The translations under genes and the position numbers were made by a program. Shown here piece after piece: positions 41,798 through 53,128 of a stretch of DNA of 64,000 nucleotides (the first letter of the stretch is position 1; each line of letters begins with the position of its first letter). The notes under the pieces were generated by a model. It made no database searches and was not told the DNA's origin. It saw only the letters and a program-made list of their open reading frames with translations. The DNA comes from Thelonectria olida (taxonomy: Eukaryota > Ascomycota > Sordariomycetes > Hypocreales > Nectriaceae). The stretch lies in assembly GCA_020736575.1 (NCBI GenBank), contig JAGPYM010000054.1, forward strand, positions 1 to 64,000. Reading direction: 5' to 3'.

Positions 41798-44447
41798 GCT
41801 CGAATAATTCGTAATTGAGGAGATATGTTGTCAGAAGATCGAGATTGAAACAACCCGAGATATGCCTATTGAGTTTATAAACCCGTGCATCGAGTGGATG
41901 ATGCTCCGTCTCCTTTGGCCTCGTCCAAGGGAACATGGTTCAAGTTCAGGTACTGTCAACCAACCGCGCCCAACACGTGTCTTGGAGTCATGCGGACCAG
42001 GGCATTACGATGGGACGCAGCTAGCAACATCACAACCCTGAACATATTGACTCATGGCGAAAATCTTAGCAGTGTGTCGGCATAATTGAAGCCCACTTAG
42101 GTGCGCCTTGCCAAGACCTATGCCAGACTATTGAATAGGTTCTCGAGGAAATTCAAACTCAAGACTTTTCAGCTGCATGTGAGTCAACGAAGACTTTTAC
42201 CAATGTCCCAAAATGTCGGTGTAGTCCTGACTTGTGGGTTATGCATGACCTTTATAACTGGCAGAGTTGGGCCAACCCAACAACCAGGTTTAGAAGAGCA
42301 TCTCTCAAATAACATCCCAATTCCCACTACTACTTCGGTGATGCATCATTTGCATTAGTTTGGCTCCGCCCTGCGTGGTTTATGTTTGCATATGCAGGTA
42401 AGACTGGGCGGTTGGTGAATCATAACGCGCGTGTTGTCTTCGTGTAGCATGCGGGTGCGTTCCTTCGCTCCACCACAGACCAGTATGGTACCTGCGGCCA
42501 TGCCATGTGACGGCAGACTGCAGTATAGCGCCATATTTAAATCTATTGCGATACTCTTACAACCCTCACACAATAAACAAACCACTACCTTTTCTAACCA
42601 GGAATGTTCGTGCATGTTGTGCAGTGCTTCTATAATCGCCCGAGTTCGGGCCCGTTGCCCATTTCTCAAACCAGTTGTTGCCACTGCTACAATTCGTGGA
42701 ATTGACAATACTAGGTGCAGTGTAGTCGTCGCTAGAATATGCAGGCGAGCCGGAAGACAGCGCCGGCGTCTGATGTCCATGGCTCAATGAGACTGCCAGT
42801 CTGCAAAGCCCAGAAATCGGGCCGCTGGGCTGAATTAAACTGCATGGAGAGCACTCAAAGTGTCTCTTTTCGGGAGACTTGAAAGAAGACATGCACACTG
42901 TAGAAGAGGGAAACCGCGCTCTTACGGAAGGCAACCCGATTCTCAATGATTAAGCCCGCCGCCCGACCAGTACGATTTAGAATCAGGAAACTCGATCGCC
43001 TTGCCGAGTCTCAGTGCCAAGGATGAGAACCTCACAATTCTCAATGTTCTTCACGGCCCGGGCCTTTCTCCACAACCCCCTGCCCCCCTTCCCTCTGTTC
43101 TGGCTGGCCCCCTGAGCCGCCCTGCCACTGCCACTTCGCTGTGTTCGTGCTTTAGCAGTTTTTTCGGCAAGAAGCCTAGTAAGCCCTCGACTAGGTCTAC
43201 CGCTTCTTCCTCGAACAAGAAGGGTACCTAACAATTCAAGGTCTGATGTGACCCGCTCTCCTCGGAGACCGGGACAGCTGAAAGCTCGGTACGGCATTAG
43301 GTTCAGCCACAGCCATTCGAACTAATACAGGGCAAAAGGTAATAAAAGTCAGTGGGACAAGTCGTGCATAATAAGTCTGGTATGTATAACGGTTCTAATA
43401 GGCTCAAAATCGCCGCTCGCACCAGAACCGAGAGGTTTTGGCAGACGATAGGTGTTGGAGGGGGACTTGGCCTTGCCTATAAAGTTAGGTGAGAGAAAGG
43501 GATCAAACTTATGTAATACCTGCTCCACTAACTTTGATTGCCCTTGTGCCCTGTACATCGTCCCTTGGGGAAGCTAGGGGCTTCGAGGCAACATAAGATG
43601 ACTCACATACGGACCTTAAGAAATCATCCCGGATACAACTTTATTCTAGCAATGCCCAAATCGTCACGGTGATGGATATGCAGGTTTGCCTATGAAGATT
43701 GCGACAAGCCCACATAAACCACCATTAAAGGAGAGCCGCAAACATGATAGAGCAAGGATAGTGGCCTGAGATTAATGGCCTGGCATCGCGATCTAACTTG
43801 ATCTTGAATCAGCCCGGCCTCCCCGTCTTCCCCCTATGCGCTAGCTCCATACACCCTCCCACGAACCCACGCAGAACTACGACCGGGACGTGGACATGGT
43901 AGATTGCTTGACACTTTGCCAGGTTATGAAGGTTTAGAAGACTATGTATGTGGTGCCCTACTGCATGACATGATCACTCAGCGGGCGATGATGCTTGGTG
44001 TCTGGAGGAGATGCGTGGACCGTACTATACCTCAGTAGATCCAATTTCCTATGGTTGTTGAGCCACGTCCCTCGAAATGCGTCCTCGTTGTGACAGTCCA
44101 TGGGTCTTGTCGGCAGCGTCTGGGATCGCTCGCGCCTGCGAGATAAACCGACTGCATCAGATAGGACATCACTCAACGCACATTGCGTTGGCCCTTGCTT
44201 CGGATAACCTGGCCAACGACTTGGTTGGAGATTATCCCACATCAGCTCCGGCGGACGGTAACTTCAATGCCGGCCAACCCCTTTCTTACCGAGAAGACAC
44301 CCCACAGATGGCGAAAATCCGGGGTACTACACAGTACGTACTGTGCTGACGTCTGAGGTTCGCTGACCCCGCACTCTGGACTTAAAACCTCGAACTCTCT
44401 CCCCTGCCTCCCACTCCGCAAGGCCCACCACTCCCACAACTGCACCG
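41798..44447. other. large intergenic gap, no supported gene
   Basis: These 2.65 kb separate the terpene synthase and the C2H2/Zn2Cys6 regulator and contain both promoters. Several open frames of 100-140 codons (for example 42355-42780 minus and 43001-43231 plus) lack family motifs and overlap each other. A decayed gene may hide here, but I cannot identify it. Confidence 0.45.
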
Positions 44448-46896
44448 ATGATGGTTCCCGATGTTGGTGCCGACCCCTCGTCGACGCCCAGGGCCGACTC
44501 CAGGGAGTCGAGTTATGCCTGTTCGGTGTGTTCCAAGACGTACAAGCGACGCGAACATCTCCACCGCCACGCAGCCTCCCACAACTCCCTTCGCCCTCAC
44601 CGTTGTCCGTGGTGCAACAGCACGTACCAGAGAGCCGACGTGCTCAAGCGCCATTCCCAGGCATGCCAGCTCAAGGCGGCAACAAATGGGGGATTAGTTA
44701 GCAATTCTGGGAGACGCCGAGCTTGCGATCACTGCGTCCGTCAGAAGAAGGCCTGTAGCACTGGACAGCCTTGTGATGGCTGTCGGCGTAAGAGTCTGCA
44801 GTGCTGCTACTCCTTCGGCGTGGATACCTCGGATCTGATAAGGCAAGAGGGAAATGGAAGGCAGGCGGGAGATAGTGCGTCCTGCACCAGTACCGAGACA
44901 TTGTTGGCTTCCGAGATGCAGATGGCGACATTACCCATCACTCCCGAAGGAGTCGTTCTGCCAGGGCACCTGGACGCTTATGCACCAGCATTCAATTTCA
45001 TTGAGTGTTCTGCTGCCAACAATACAAGTTGGCTGGACTTCTTCAACTTCGCGGCTGAGAATTTGCCGTCAGATCAGCCTCGCTCGGAACTAGAAAGTTA
45101 TAAGTTCAGTTTCCTCGACAACTTCACACAGCGCAGTGGGCTGGCAGACTCTTTTGACTGTGGCACCCCAAGTCAACGAGAAGCAGTCATTTTAGCATTC
45201 GAACAAGCCGAGGTTGAACTGCAAAACAGGTCCACTTCGGTCTCAGAGATTCATCATGCTCAACACAAGTCGATAGAACTCGGCTCAGCTTCGACAGCAA
45301 GCGATCCTAGCCTTGCCCACTTGCTGACACCCCAAGATCCGCTCATCATAAAAACCCACCAGATCCTTCAAAGGATCAAAGAGGTGGTGACCCTGAAGCC
45401 CAGAAATAGCTGTGTTACGATGGAATGGTCTTCCATCCTTGAGCAGAGATGCTTGGAATTCTTTTCACCTCAGAATCTTCGCAAGTTCCTAGCTTTGTAC
45501 TGGGAAATATGGCATCCGAATGTGAATATCATCCATCGTCCGTCGTTTAGCCCGGCATGCTCCAAATCCATACTCATCGCCGGGATGGCTTTGATTGGTG
45601 AGTCGTGGTTGTTCTTCATTGCAACTGGTTACTTACTAGTCTTAGGCGCTTGCGTCTCACCTGATCCTACAGATAACGAACAAGCAAGGCCGTGGTTCAA
45701 CTGCGTCGAAGAAGTGGTCTTCACTGACGATGATTTCTGCAACGACCCTTTGTATACCTGCGACTCCTCGACTTTGGATCCTTTGACCAACATTAGAAAG
45801 GTTCAGGCACTTCAAGCTGGATACATCGTGTGCCTCTATCAGAACTGGGAAGGGGCTGATGCAAGTAAAAGACGGATACGTCGTTATCGATTTAGCACGC
45901 TTGTCTCGGTATGATTACTGTCACAACGGCTCCAACTGATAACTAACAGTGTGTTTAGGTGGCAAGAGACATCGGCATCACGTCCGCAAAGCATCGAGAC
46001 TACGGTCTATCATCTCACTACGACTTTGATTGGAAGGACTTTATTGCACGAGAGCAACTTGTCCGGTAAGTCGCACGAACGCCAATCAAATCCCAAGTCA
46101 ACTTCGGGACATCCTATCCTAATGAGCGAGCAACAGTACCTTCCTCTGGATATACCTACTTGACCACGCCTTTGTCATCTTTAACAACCTCCCTCCTCGT
46201 ATGGTGATCAAGGAAATGGACATGCATATGGCGTGGCCAGAAGCCACATTTCAGGCGCCTTCAGGCGCGCAGTGCGCCGAGGAGGTGCACAAATGGCTGC
46301 TTCGCTCTTTGCCAATGTGCAAGATTACGATCCGCGAAGCGATTGAGAGCTTCTGCAAAGACACCCTTGGGCCAGATATTCGACGCTGCTATGCGGATGT
46401 GGGACCGCTTAATTTATTCGTGATAGTATCTGGTACGTGTTGCGTGCATCTCCAGCTCGTTTTTCCTCCTCTGTGTGCTAAGCATTCCATGGCAGCATTC
46501 CATACTCTTGTGTTCCAGCAGCAGAATTCTTCATTCTGCGGCATTGAACAGCTCCAGGCTGTTCGTATTGCTCTCCAAAATTGGAAGCTGATTTGGGAAA
46601 CCTACTCTTCGGAGTTTTCCTCCACCCCACCTCATGAAATGGTTGGCAACGTCACTCCATCGCCAGGCAACATGTGGCGAAGGACTGGATTCATGCGACA
46701 CTCACCGGAGTACTGGCTTCTCGCAAATCTAATGGTAAACCGCCTGTCCCGGACCTTAGAACCACAACCTAATTTCAACGAAGCCGTGCTGACCGGCGGT
46801 TCAACTCCTGATCCAATCCTGAGCAAATATGACCAGACAAGCATGCGTCAGGTCAACGATCTGATTGCTGAGTTTCAGAACGTGCATATTGGGTAG
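44448..46896 (+). CDS. transcription factor with two C2H2 fingers plus Zn2Cys6 cluster
   Basis: Five exons (44448-45597, 45646-45908, 45959-46065, 46137-46432, 46496-46896) give 738 residues. Two C2H2 fingers come first: CSVCSKTYKRREHLHRH (about residues 25-41) and CPWCNSTYQRADVLKRH (about 53-69). A Zn2Cys6 cluster follows (CDHCVRQKKAC, CDGCRRKSLQC; about 93-119). The rest is a fungal_trans-like region with LRKFLALYWEIWHPNVNIIH, GITSAKHRDYG and WIYLLDHAFVIFNNLPPRM. Junctions IG|ACVSPDP, LVS|VARDIG and LVR|TFLWIYLLD support the exons. The protein should be nuclear and bind DNA with both finger types. Fungal C2H2-C6 hybrids are often found in secondary metabolite clusters, and this one lies between the terpene synthase and the P450, so it is the likely local regulator. 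Its target genes are inferred only. Confidence 0.87.
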
Positions 46897-47257
46897 GGAA
46901 GATGCGAGCCATTGGGGTTCAAACCAGTCATGAAGATCGAATCAGCCGTGTATTTTGATTAGTGCCGAGGAAAGGGATGGAAATCATGTCACACCAAATG
47001 ATGGACCTTGAACCGCTGATTGAAGCTCCATATGTCATTGACCAATAGTTTATGGAGTAGCCGCTCCGCATTCCCGTCCATCCCTCATCCCACAGCCACT
47101 CCGCTCTCTCCCACCTATCTCCGCACCCGCCCGAATGAACTGGGGTCAGATCCAAAAAGAAGAACGGATGTATAATAACGACAACCAACTGCCTCATTTT
47201 TCAGAATGTCATTCAGATCAGTAACTCTGACATTCGACATTCATCTAAGTTTCGACC
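46897..47257. promoter_or_regulatory. promoter region of the P450 gene
   Basis: These 361 bases between the regulator stop and the P450 start contain no gene. The last 60 bases show a repeated ACATTC word (CAGAATGTCATTC and GACATTCGACATTCATC) before the ATG at 47258; no known site was recognised. Confidence 0.45.
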
Positions 47258-49024
47258 ATGCAGAACTCATACACACTCTTGTTTTTGGCCATGGTTGCCA
47301 TCTTCATACGCCTGCTCTTCACAGGCAGGCGACCCAAGAACTACCCTCCGGGTCCGCCTACTGTTCCGATTCTGGGTAACATCCATCTTGTAAGAGTCGT
47401 TTTGAAAATGATTTCTGGACATAACTGACAATAATAGATGCCTACTCGAGATACTCATCTGCAGTTCCAGAAGTGGGCGGAGGAATATGGACCCGTGTAC
47501 AGTCTCATTCTGGGCACGACAACCCTTGTAGTCCTATCCAGTGCTCAGGCAGTCAAGGACCTACTGGATCGGAAGAGTGGACTTTATTCTCACAGACAAG
47601 AGATGTATGTCGGACAAACACTGGCTAGTGGCAATCTGCGACTCTTAATGATGGTAGGTCTTTAGATTCAACTCTTCGAGAAGTGAGATTGTACCAAGAC
47701 ACTGACATGACATGCGCAACAGGGATATGGTCCAACATGGAGATCGGTGAGCATGCCCCCCCCCCCCCCCCCACGAAATAAACCGAATCTTGGCTTACCA
47801 CCTAACCAGTTCCGCAAACTCGTGCATTCGCTCCTCAATATCACGGCGTCAAAAGCATACATACCGTACCAGGAGCTCGAGAACAAGCAAATGATGTATG
47901 AGATGATCACCCAGCCGGAAGAGTTTCTCGGAAATATTAGACGTTATACAAATGCTCTCACGACAACCATGGTTTTTGGTTGGCGAACACCAACATACCA
48001 GGATGCGAACATGATCCAGCTGTTTGAAGGATTCTCGGAGTTTGCAGACCTTAACCAAACTGGAGCTGCTGCACTTCTTGATTCGTTTCCTATTTTGAGA
48101 AAACTGCCCGAATTCATCATTCCTATGCAGAAGAAAGCCAAAGAGCTACACGAAAAGGAGAAGGCATTATACAAGGGCCACTGGCTCAAGGCCAAGGCGG
48201 ATCGAGCTAAGGGCAAGCTGAAGCCCTGCTTCTGTGTGGGCCTTGCTGAAGCCCAAGAAAAGGAGGGCTTTAGTGACGACCAGGCTGCCTACATCTCCGG
48301 AACTGTGCTTGAAGCGGGATCCGACACGACATCGAATACGCTTTATGCATTTATCCAGGCGATGCTTTTGTACCCAGATGTCCAGAAGAAGGGCCAGGAA
48401 GAGGTCGACAAGATTGTGGGCGAGTCCCGCATGCCTGAACTGGAGGACGCCCCAGACCTTCAGTACGTCCGTCAATGTATGAAGGAATCTCTTCGATGGA
48501 TGCCCACTACGATTCTCGGAGCTGTACCTCATGCAGTCACACAAGATGATGTCTACAACGGCTATCTCATCCCCAAGGGGGCCGGTGTCGTCAACAATGT
48601 GTGGGCTATTCATATGGACCCGGAACGTCACCCGGAGCCTCGCTGCTTCAACCCAGACAGATACCAAGACGACTACCAGAACTTGGCCGATGCTGCAGCC
48701 AACGGCGATGTTTCAAAGCGCGACCAGTTTACCTTTGGAGCTGGGAGGCGCATCTGTCCAGGCATCCATGTTGCTGAGAGAAGCCTTTTCCTTGGCATCT
48801 CTCGGCTGCTCTGGGGATTTAACATCGAGCCAGATGTTGACAAGGATGGCAAACCTATCTTGCCAAATCAGGAAAAGCTCACGCAGGGCTTTGTGTGCAT
48901 GCCGGAGGAGTTCAAGGCTAAGATCACACCGAGATCTGAGTTAAGGAGGGCTAAAATCGTCGCGACATGGAAGTCAGCCGAGGAGGAGTGCCTTGATAGC
49001 GTAACTAAGCAGTGGAAGGTTTAG
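47258..49024 (+). CDS. cytochrome P450 monooxygenase
   Basis: Four exons (47258-47389, 47438-47653, 47723-47746, 47810-49024) give 528 residues; exon 3 is only 24 bases and encodes GYGPTWRS. The N-terminus is a membrane anchor (MQNSYTLLFLAMVAIFIRLL) followed by the hinge PKNYPPGPPTVPILGN. The oxygen-binding helix I reads EAGSDTTSNT, the ExxR motif is KESLRW, and the haem loop is FTFGAGRRICPG with the cysteine ligand. The protein is therefore complete and probably active at the ER, taking electrons from NADPH:P450 reductase. PPGPP and the short YGPTWRSFRK helix C are typical of class II fungal P450s. Its neighbours suggest that it hydroxylates the terpene made by the TRI5-family synthase. The intron before exon 4 carries a run of 17 C. 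Confidence 0.92.
47756..47772 (+). repeat. C17 homopolymer inside a P450 intron
   Basis: Seventeen consecutive C lie nine bases after the donor of the 63-base third intron (47747-47809). The other strand is a G17 run. Such tracts mutate quickly in length and could affect splicing of this very short intron. Confidence 0.85.
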
Positions 49025-50252
49025 ACGTGCATAATAAGTACATTAGGGAAAGTTGCCTGGTCCACCGTTATATGGCCATAGACCCGTCCCGTAACTGAGG
49101 AAGCTATAAAAGATGGATTGCCCTTGGTTAGAACGTTAGAATATCTGTTATAGGAATTCTACAACATATAGCTTGTATTAGTACCCTTACGCCGTGTACA
49201 TTTGAAGTTTTGCGCCAGCTCTACACCCCCACTGCCTCGATACTCTAGCTTCTGGGGCCGCGCGCAGAGATTGCTTGAAATAGTGCCTCCCGTAGGACTA
49301 TTTGCTTCGGCGAATAAGGTGTCTGGTGCCGCGCCTGCTCAATCCAACGAACCCGAGACCCGAACGCATCGACGGGATTAGGCCCGATGCCGCCAGCACA
49401 ATGCCCGGCCCCTGGTGCGAAAAAAAAACTTGTAAAACCTATTCACAACCTTCACTCCTCCAATACTCCTCTCCAGTAGTCTTCGATACCTCATAGTGCT
49501 TTCATGTGCAAAGAGTTCAAACAAGCGTGCCTTTCATACTTCAGATTAAGGCGACCATTATAGTAGACCGAAAAGGGGGACTGTCTAGTAGTTGGCAGGT
49601 TGTTGCCGTCGGAACAGAGCTAGCCCAATCGTAGAGAACCGTCCCATCTTTGTTTCAAAGTGTTCCGAGATCCGTTTGAGTTCCAAGTCGTTTAAGCCAT
49701 CGGGAGACTGCAGATTAGAGTGAGGGAGTTATGGGGTTTCCCATTCCGATCAGGCTATTTCCGCTCTGAAGCCGGCCAACGTGACAGGGTCAAGGTATCA
49801 AGGAGGAGTCGCTCGAGCCGTATAAAGGAAACCTTTGCCCCCGGCTATTCTCACCAACAGTATATATTTACTTCCCTGGGTACCTTACACCGTTTGTATT
49901 ATCATCTACGGCACTATTAAGTCTCCTTGCTACAGCAACCTATCCATCCTACAATACCTATCTTAATCTACCTACATAGTAGGCACACAACCACTCAAAA
50001 TGTCAGACCCTATGTAACCACTGCCCTCAATATGCCGCATTATCACCCAGCACTGTGAATATGCTAAGGCCACTGTTGACCAAGACTCTCTCATCCATGG
50101 AAAGCAAATACTTTATGGACTATAGATTCAATTACTTTGGTCGAGCAACCTATTGCCACTCGATATCAACTCGGACAAGGATCTTGGCTTTGCTGACACT
50201 GGAATGTTCCAATAATGGTGCTATTGTGTGGACCAAAGCTTCCAACGTAGAT
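49025..50252. other. intergenic, promoter-like stretch without a supported gene
   Basis: A GCCGTATAAAGGAAACC element at about 49817 and an AAAATG start context at 49996 look like the remains of a gene beginning, but the frame ends after four codons. The following 250 bases have a coding-like look in interrupted frames, with no family recognised. Confidence 0.4.
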
Positions 50253-51330
50253 CTATAAGTCGTGGCTATCGTTTTGTCGTACGAAAAACGCCTGCGTCAA
50301 GCCGTTGAGGATGCTCAGGGATGGAATCGAGCGACTCGAGAAATTCGAGGTTACGAATTTGATCGCCATGGACAACATTTCATCCCGAGCAGCCATACCG
50401 AAAAGGACGGGGGCCTCAAACGACGATTCCCTCAAATATGGAAAGTGAGGAGACCGCACCAGATGTGTCTCGTCCACGGCAAGCTGCTTGCCTTCGGCAT
50501 ACGCATGTCCTGGGTAGCTGGAGTCCAGAGCCACGGAGAGCGCTTGAGGGCTTCATAGCCCATGGTTCTTGCACGGAGAGCGTCATTCTGAACCGAACAT
50601 GTTGGTGAAGCATGCTGGAGGCCCTCGCTCATATCTGCCATGACACAGATTTGAGACGCATCGTCCGAAACAGAAGCCAGTTGAACTTCGGAAGGTATGC
50701 TTGGGAACGTGTCATCAAGGTCAAACTCGGAGTCACAGAGGTCCGAAAAGAGATCAAGACGGATGGGCCAATTTGTAAAGTCAAAATGTGCCATTAGGTC
50801 ATTGTCAGCCATGTGTCCTGAATTGGCCCGTCCCTCTGGCTGAAATCAACCAAGGGATCCTCCGACATGCTGGCTGACTTGATGATGGCGGAATCCCACG
50901 GAGGGGAGCCATAAAAGGCGAAGTTTAACGGGGCCTCCTGCAATGGTTGTCCCTCAGATTCGGCGTCGTGAGCATTCATCCCAGGAGCGTCTGTGTCGCC
51001 TGCAACAGAGTGGCCGTTGGCTTGACCGAGATTCTGCTCTGGCCGGATACTGGCTCCTCCTGAGTTGGAGAGTGCGTGTTTTTGTTCCTCGCTCTTCGTC
51101 TACAGTCATTATCAACACACACCATGCCTTTCGACTGGCAGCGTTGGCAGACCGCTAAATGTTATACTTTGTTTTTGTAGTGATGCGATTGCTGCGGATT
51201 GCAACGTGCGTTCCAAGCTGCGGCCTCTGATCCCATCTTTGCTGAAACCCTCGTGGGTAGCTATATGCCGAGTCAAAAGGTTTCTGGTTCTGGGGCTAGT
51301 TGGGGCAAGGGCGTTGTAGGTATGTGGCTT
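50253..51330 (-). pseudogene. decayed C2H2/Zn2Cys6 transcription factor
   Basis: On the minus strand a C2H2 remnant, RNLLTRHIATHEGFSKDG (about 51290-51235), is followed by a damaged zinc cluster whose second half survives as CQRCQSKGMVC after a TTTAG acceptor (51150-51118); the first-half cysteines are lost. Next come an acidic linker (FDFTNWPIRLDLFSDL at about 50785) and the conserved AYKRSPWLWTP-like block. After a frame shift come HAYAEGKQLAVDETHL and SRSIPSLSILNGLTQAFFVR, ending at 50253. This is the N-terminal 350 residues of a common ascomycete regulator type whose C-terminal domain is missing. The stop codons and the lost cysteines show that it is broken. It lies between the P450 and the alcohol dehydrogenase and may once have been a cluster regulator. 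Confidence 0.7.
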
Positions 51331-51825
51331 GGTGATGGGAGACTTGAGCACCTTCTGTTGAACTGCATTGGGTAGTAGCGGCAGACATGATTGCAAGGAT
51401 TCTGGATCCGCCAGACCTCGATTCTCCACGACCCAGAAAACTCGAAGGCACGCAACAATTGGAAGTCGGCGTGGGAAACCTACCCTGGAGGTGGGCATCC
51501 CAAGCGGAGTTGGGTGGGATGGTGACGGAGGATGGGCCTAGATGTGGGGGATTAACGTCTTTTTCGATCCGCGAGGGGGTATCACTAAAAGTGTTGGCGA
51601 TAATCCATCAGATGTGTGCCCCAGGTGCATTCTGGACCATACTCCGCCAACTGCTACAAGAAGGGCTTTTACGGTGTTGACAATGTTGAGGCTTCGCAGG
51701 TCCGGCCTTTGTGGCACCCTAGCTCACACATGCTCCAGCATCTAAAGTCGCGAGACTATTCGCAGTTGGGCCACTGCTAACCTTTGAGAACCAGACTTTG
51801 AATTGTTGCAAAAAAGATACACAAA
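51331..51825. other. intergenic, nothing recognised
   Basis: This is the gap between the regulator relic and the 3' end of the alcohol dehydrogenase gene. A 97-codon open frame (51387-51680 plus) has no family features. Confidence 0.5.
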
Positions 51826-53128
51826 TCAACTCCATTTAAGTACAGCCTTAATCACCTTCCCACTCTTCGTCTCTGCAAGGGCCTTCTTGTAATCATTTAT
51901 ATCATAAAAGGAAATTAGCTTTTCAAGGGGTAGAAGCCCTTTGGAATGCATCTCAATTAAATGAGGGATAAACTTCGCAGGTCAGCAGTGAACAAGAGTA
52001 TCTTGAAAGAAGAGAAGAACAAGGAAAAGGATAAAAACATGATCTAAAATGCCAGGAATCATGACGCCAAGGAAGCACTCACAGTAGCTGGATTGCTATC
52101 ACCTTCAGAGCAACCGACGTACTCTTTGCCGTAGGTGAGGTGGCTCATGATGTCGATTTTGGCCTGGGCCTTGCCGCCAGGCGCACCTACTGTCGCTGCT
52201 CTCCCCCTCATCCCCAATGCTGCCACCATGGTCTCGATGACGGCAGGAACACCAGTGCAGTCGACAGCGAAATCGACGCCGATGGGAGGACAGATGTCCC
52301 GGATTTGCTCGACGATGGCGTCTTGGTCAGGGCCGCGCAGGGCGTGGGTGGCGCCCAGCTCTCTGGCGAGCGTAAGTCGAGCCGGATCCAGGTCAACGGC
52401 GATGATTGTGCCGGCCTGCCGCGCTTTGGCAGCCATGACAGCCGCCATGCCAACTGATCCCACACCAAAGACGGCCAGCGAACTACCCGGCTTGACATTG
52501 AGAGTGTTGAGCACAGCGCCGACGCCCGTTTGTATACCGCACCCCAACGGCGCAAGGAGGCTGAGAGGTGTCGCCGGTGGCACCTTGACGAGGCTCGACC
52601 GGTGCACTACCGTGTGCCTTGCAAAGGAGCTCTGGCCGAAGAAGGTGCTATGAAGAGGCTGCCGCTGGTCGCCTTTTGTGGTAAACATGGCTGTCGAGCC
52701 GTCCGGTCGCTTTCCACCAAAGTTTCGGTCGTTGAAGCTGTAACAGTACGCTGGGTGGCCAGAAGCGCATCCGGGACAGGACTCGCAGTGGGAAAACGAT
52801 AAGAGCACCTTGTCACCCTTGGAAACCGTCGTGACGGCAGAGCCTGTCTCGAGAACCACACCCGCTCCTATTGATAAAGGCAAGGTCTTAGTAACTTCAT
52901 CTCGAGTCGCTGCACTATGCCTCATGGTAACTTACCTTCATGGCCGAGCACTGCGTTCGGAGCGCACGGCAACTTGCCACTCGCGCACGAGATGTCTGTA
53001 TGGCAGATGCCAGATGCGTGTATCTCGACGAGAGCCTCTTCTGGTTGCAGGGAATCGAGGCATATTTCCTGGAGCTCGAAACAGCCGTCGAGCTTGGGTG
53101 CGACGAGGGCAGTAGTCGTTCGTGTCAT
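51826..53128 (-). CDS. zinc-dependent alcohol dehydrogenase (aryl/benzyl-alcohol type)
   Basis: Three exons (53128-52936, 52867-52083, 51972-51826) give 374 residues, the normal length of medium-chain zinc dehydrogenases. The catalytic zinc ligands are in SGICHTDIS and LGHEGAGVV. The structural zinc loop CESCPGCASGHPAYC has its four cysteines. The NAD fold is AVFGVGSVGMAAVMAAK with aspartate in IIAVDLDPARL, so NAD is the likely cofactor. The last exon (FIPHLIEMHSKGLLPLEKLI to KAVLKWS) is needed for a complete C-terminus; without it the protein would stop at 52059. The start at 53128 (MTRTTTAL) is preferred over an upstream ATG at 53215. Relatives oxidise aryl and other bulky alcohols. In this context it could oxidise a hydroxylated terpene, but that is inference. 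Confidence 0.9.

Noticed and set aside
40699..49024. Calling the terpene locus a trichothecene cluster
   Set aside because: Only a TRI5-family synthase is present, with a changed aspartate motif, and no other trichothecene genes are in the window.
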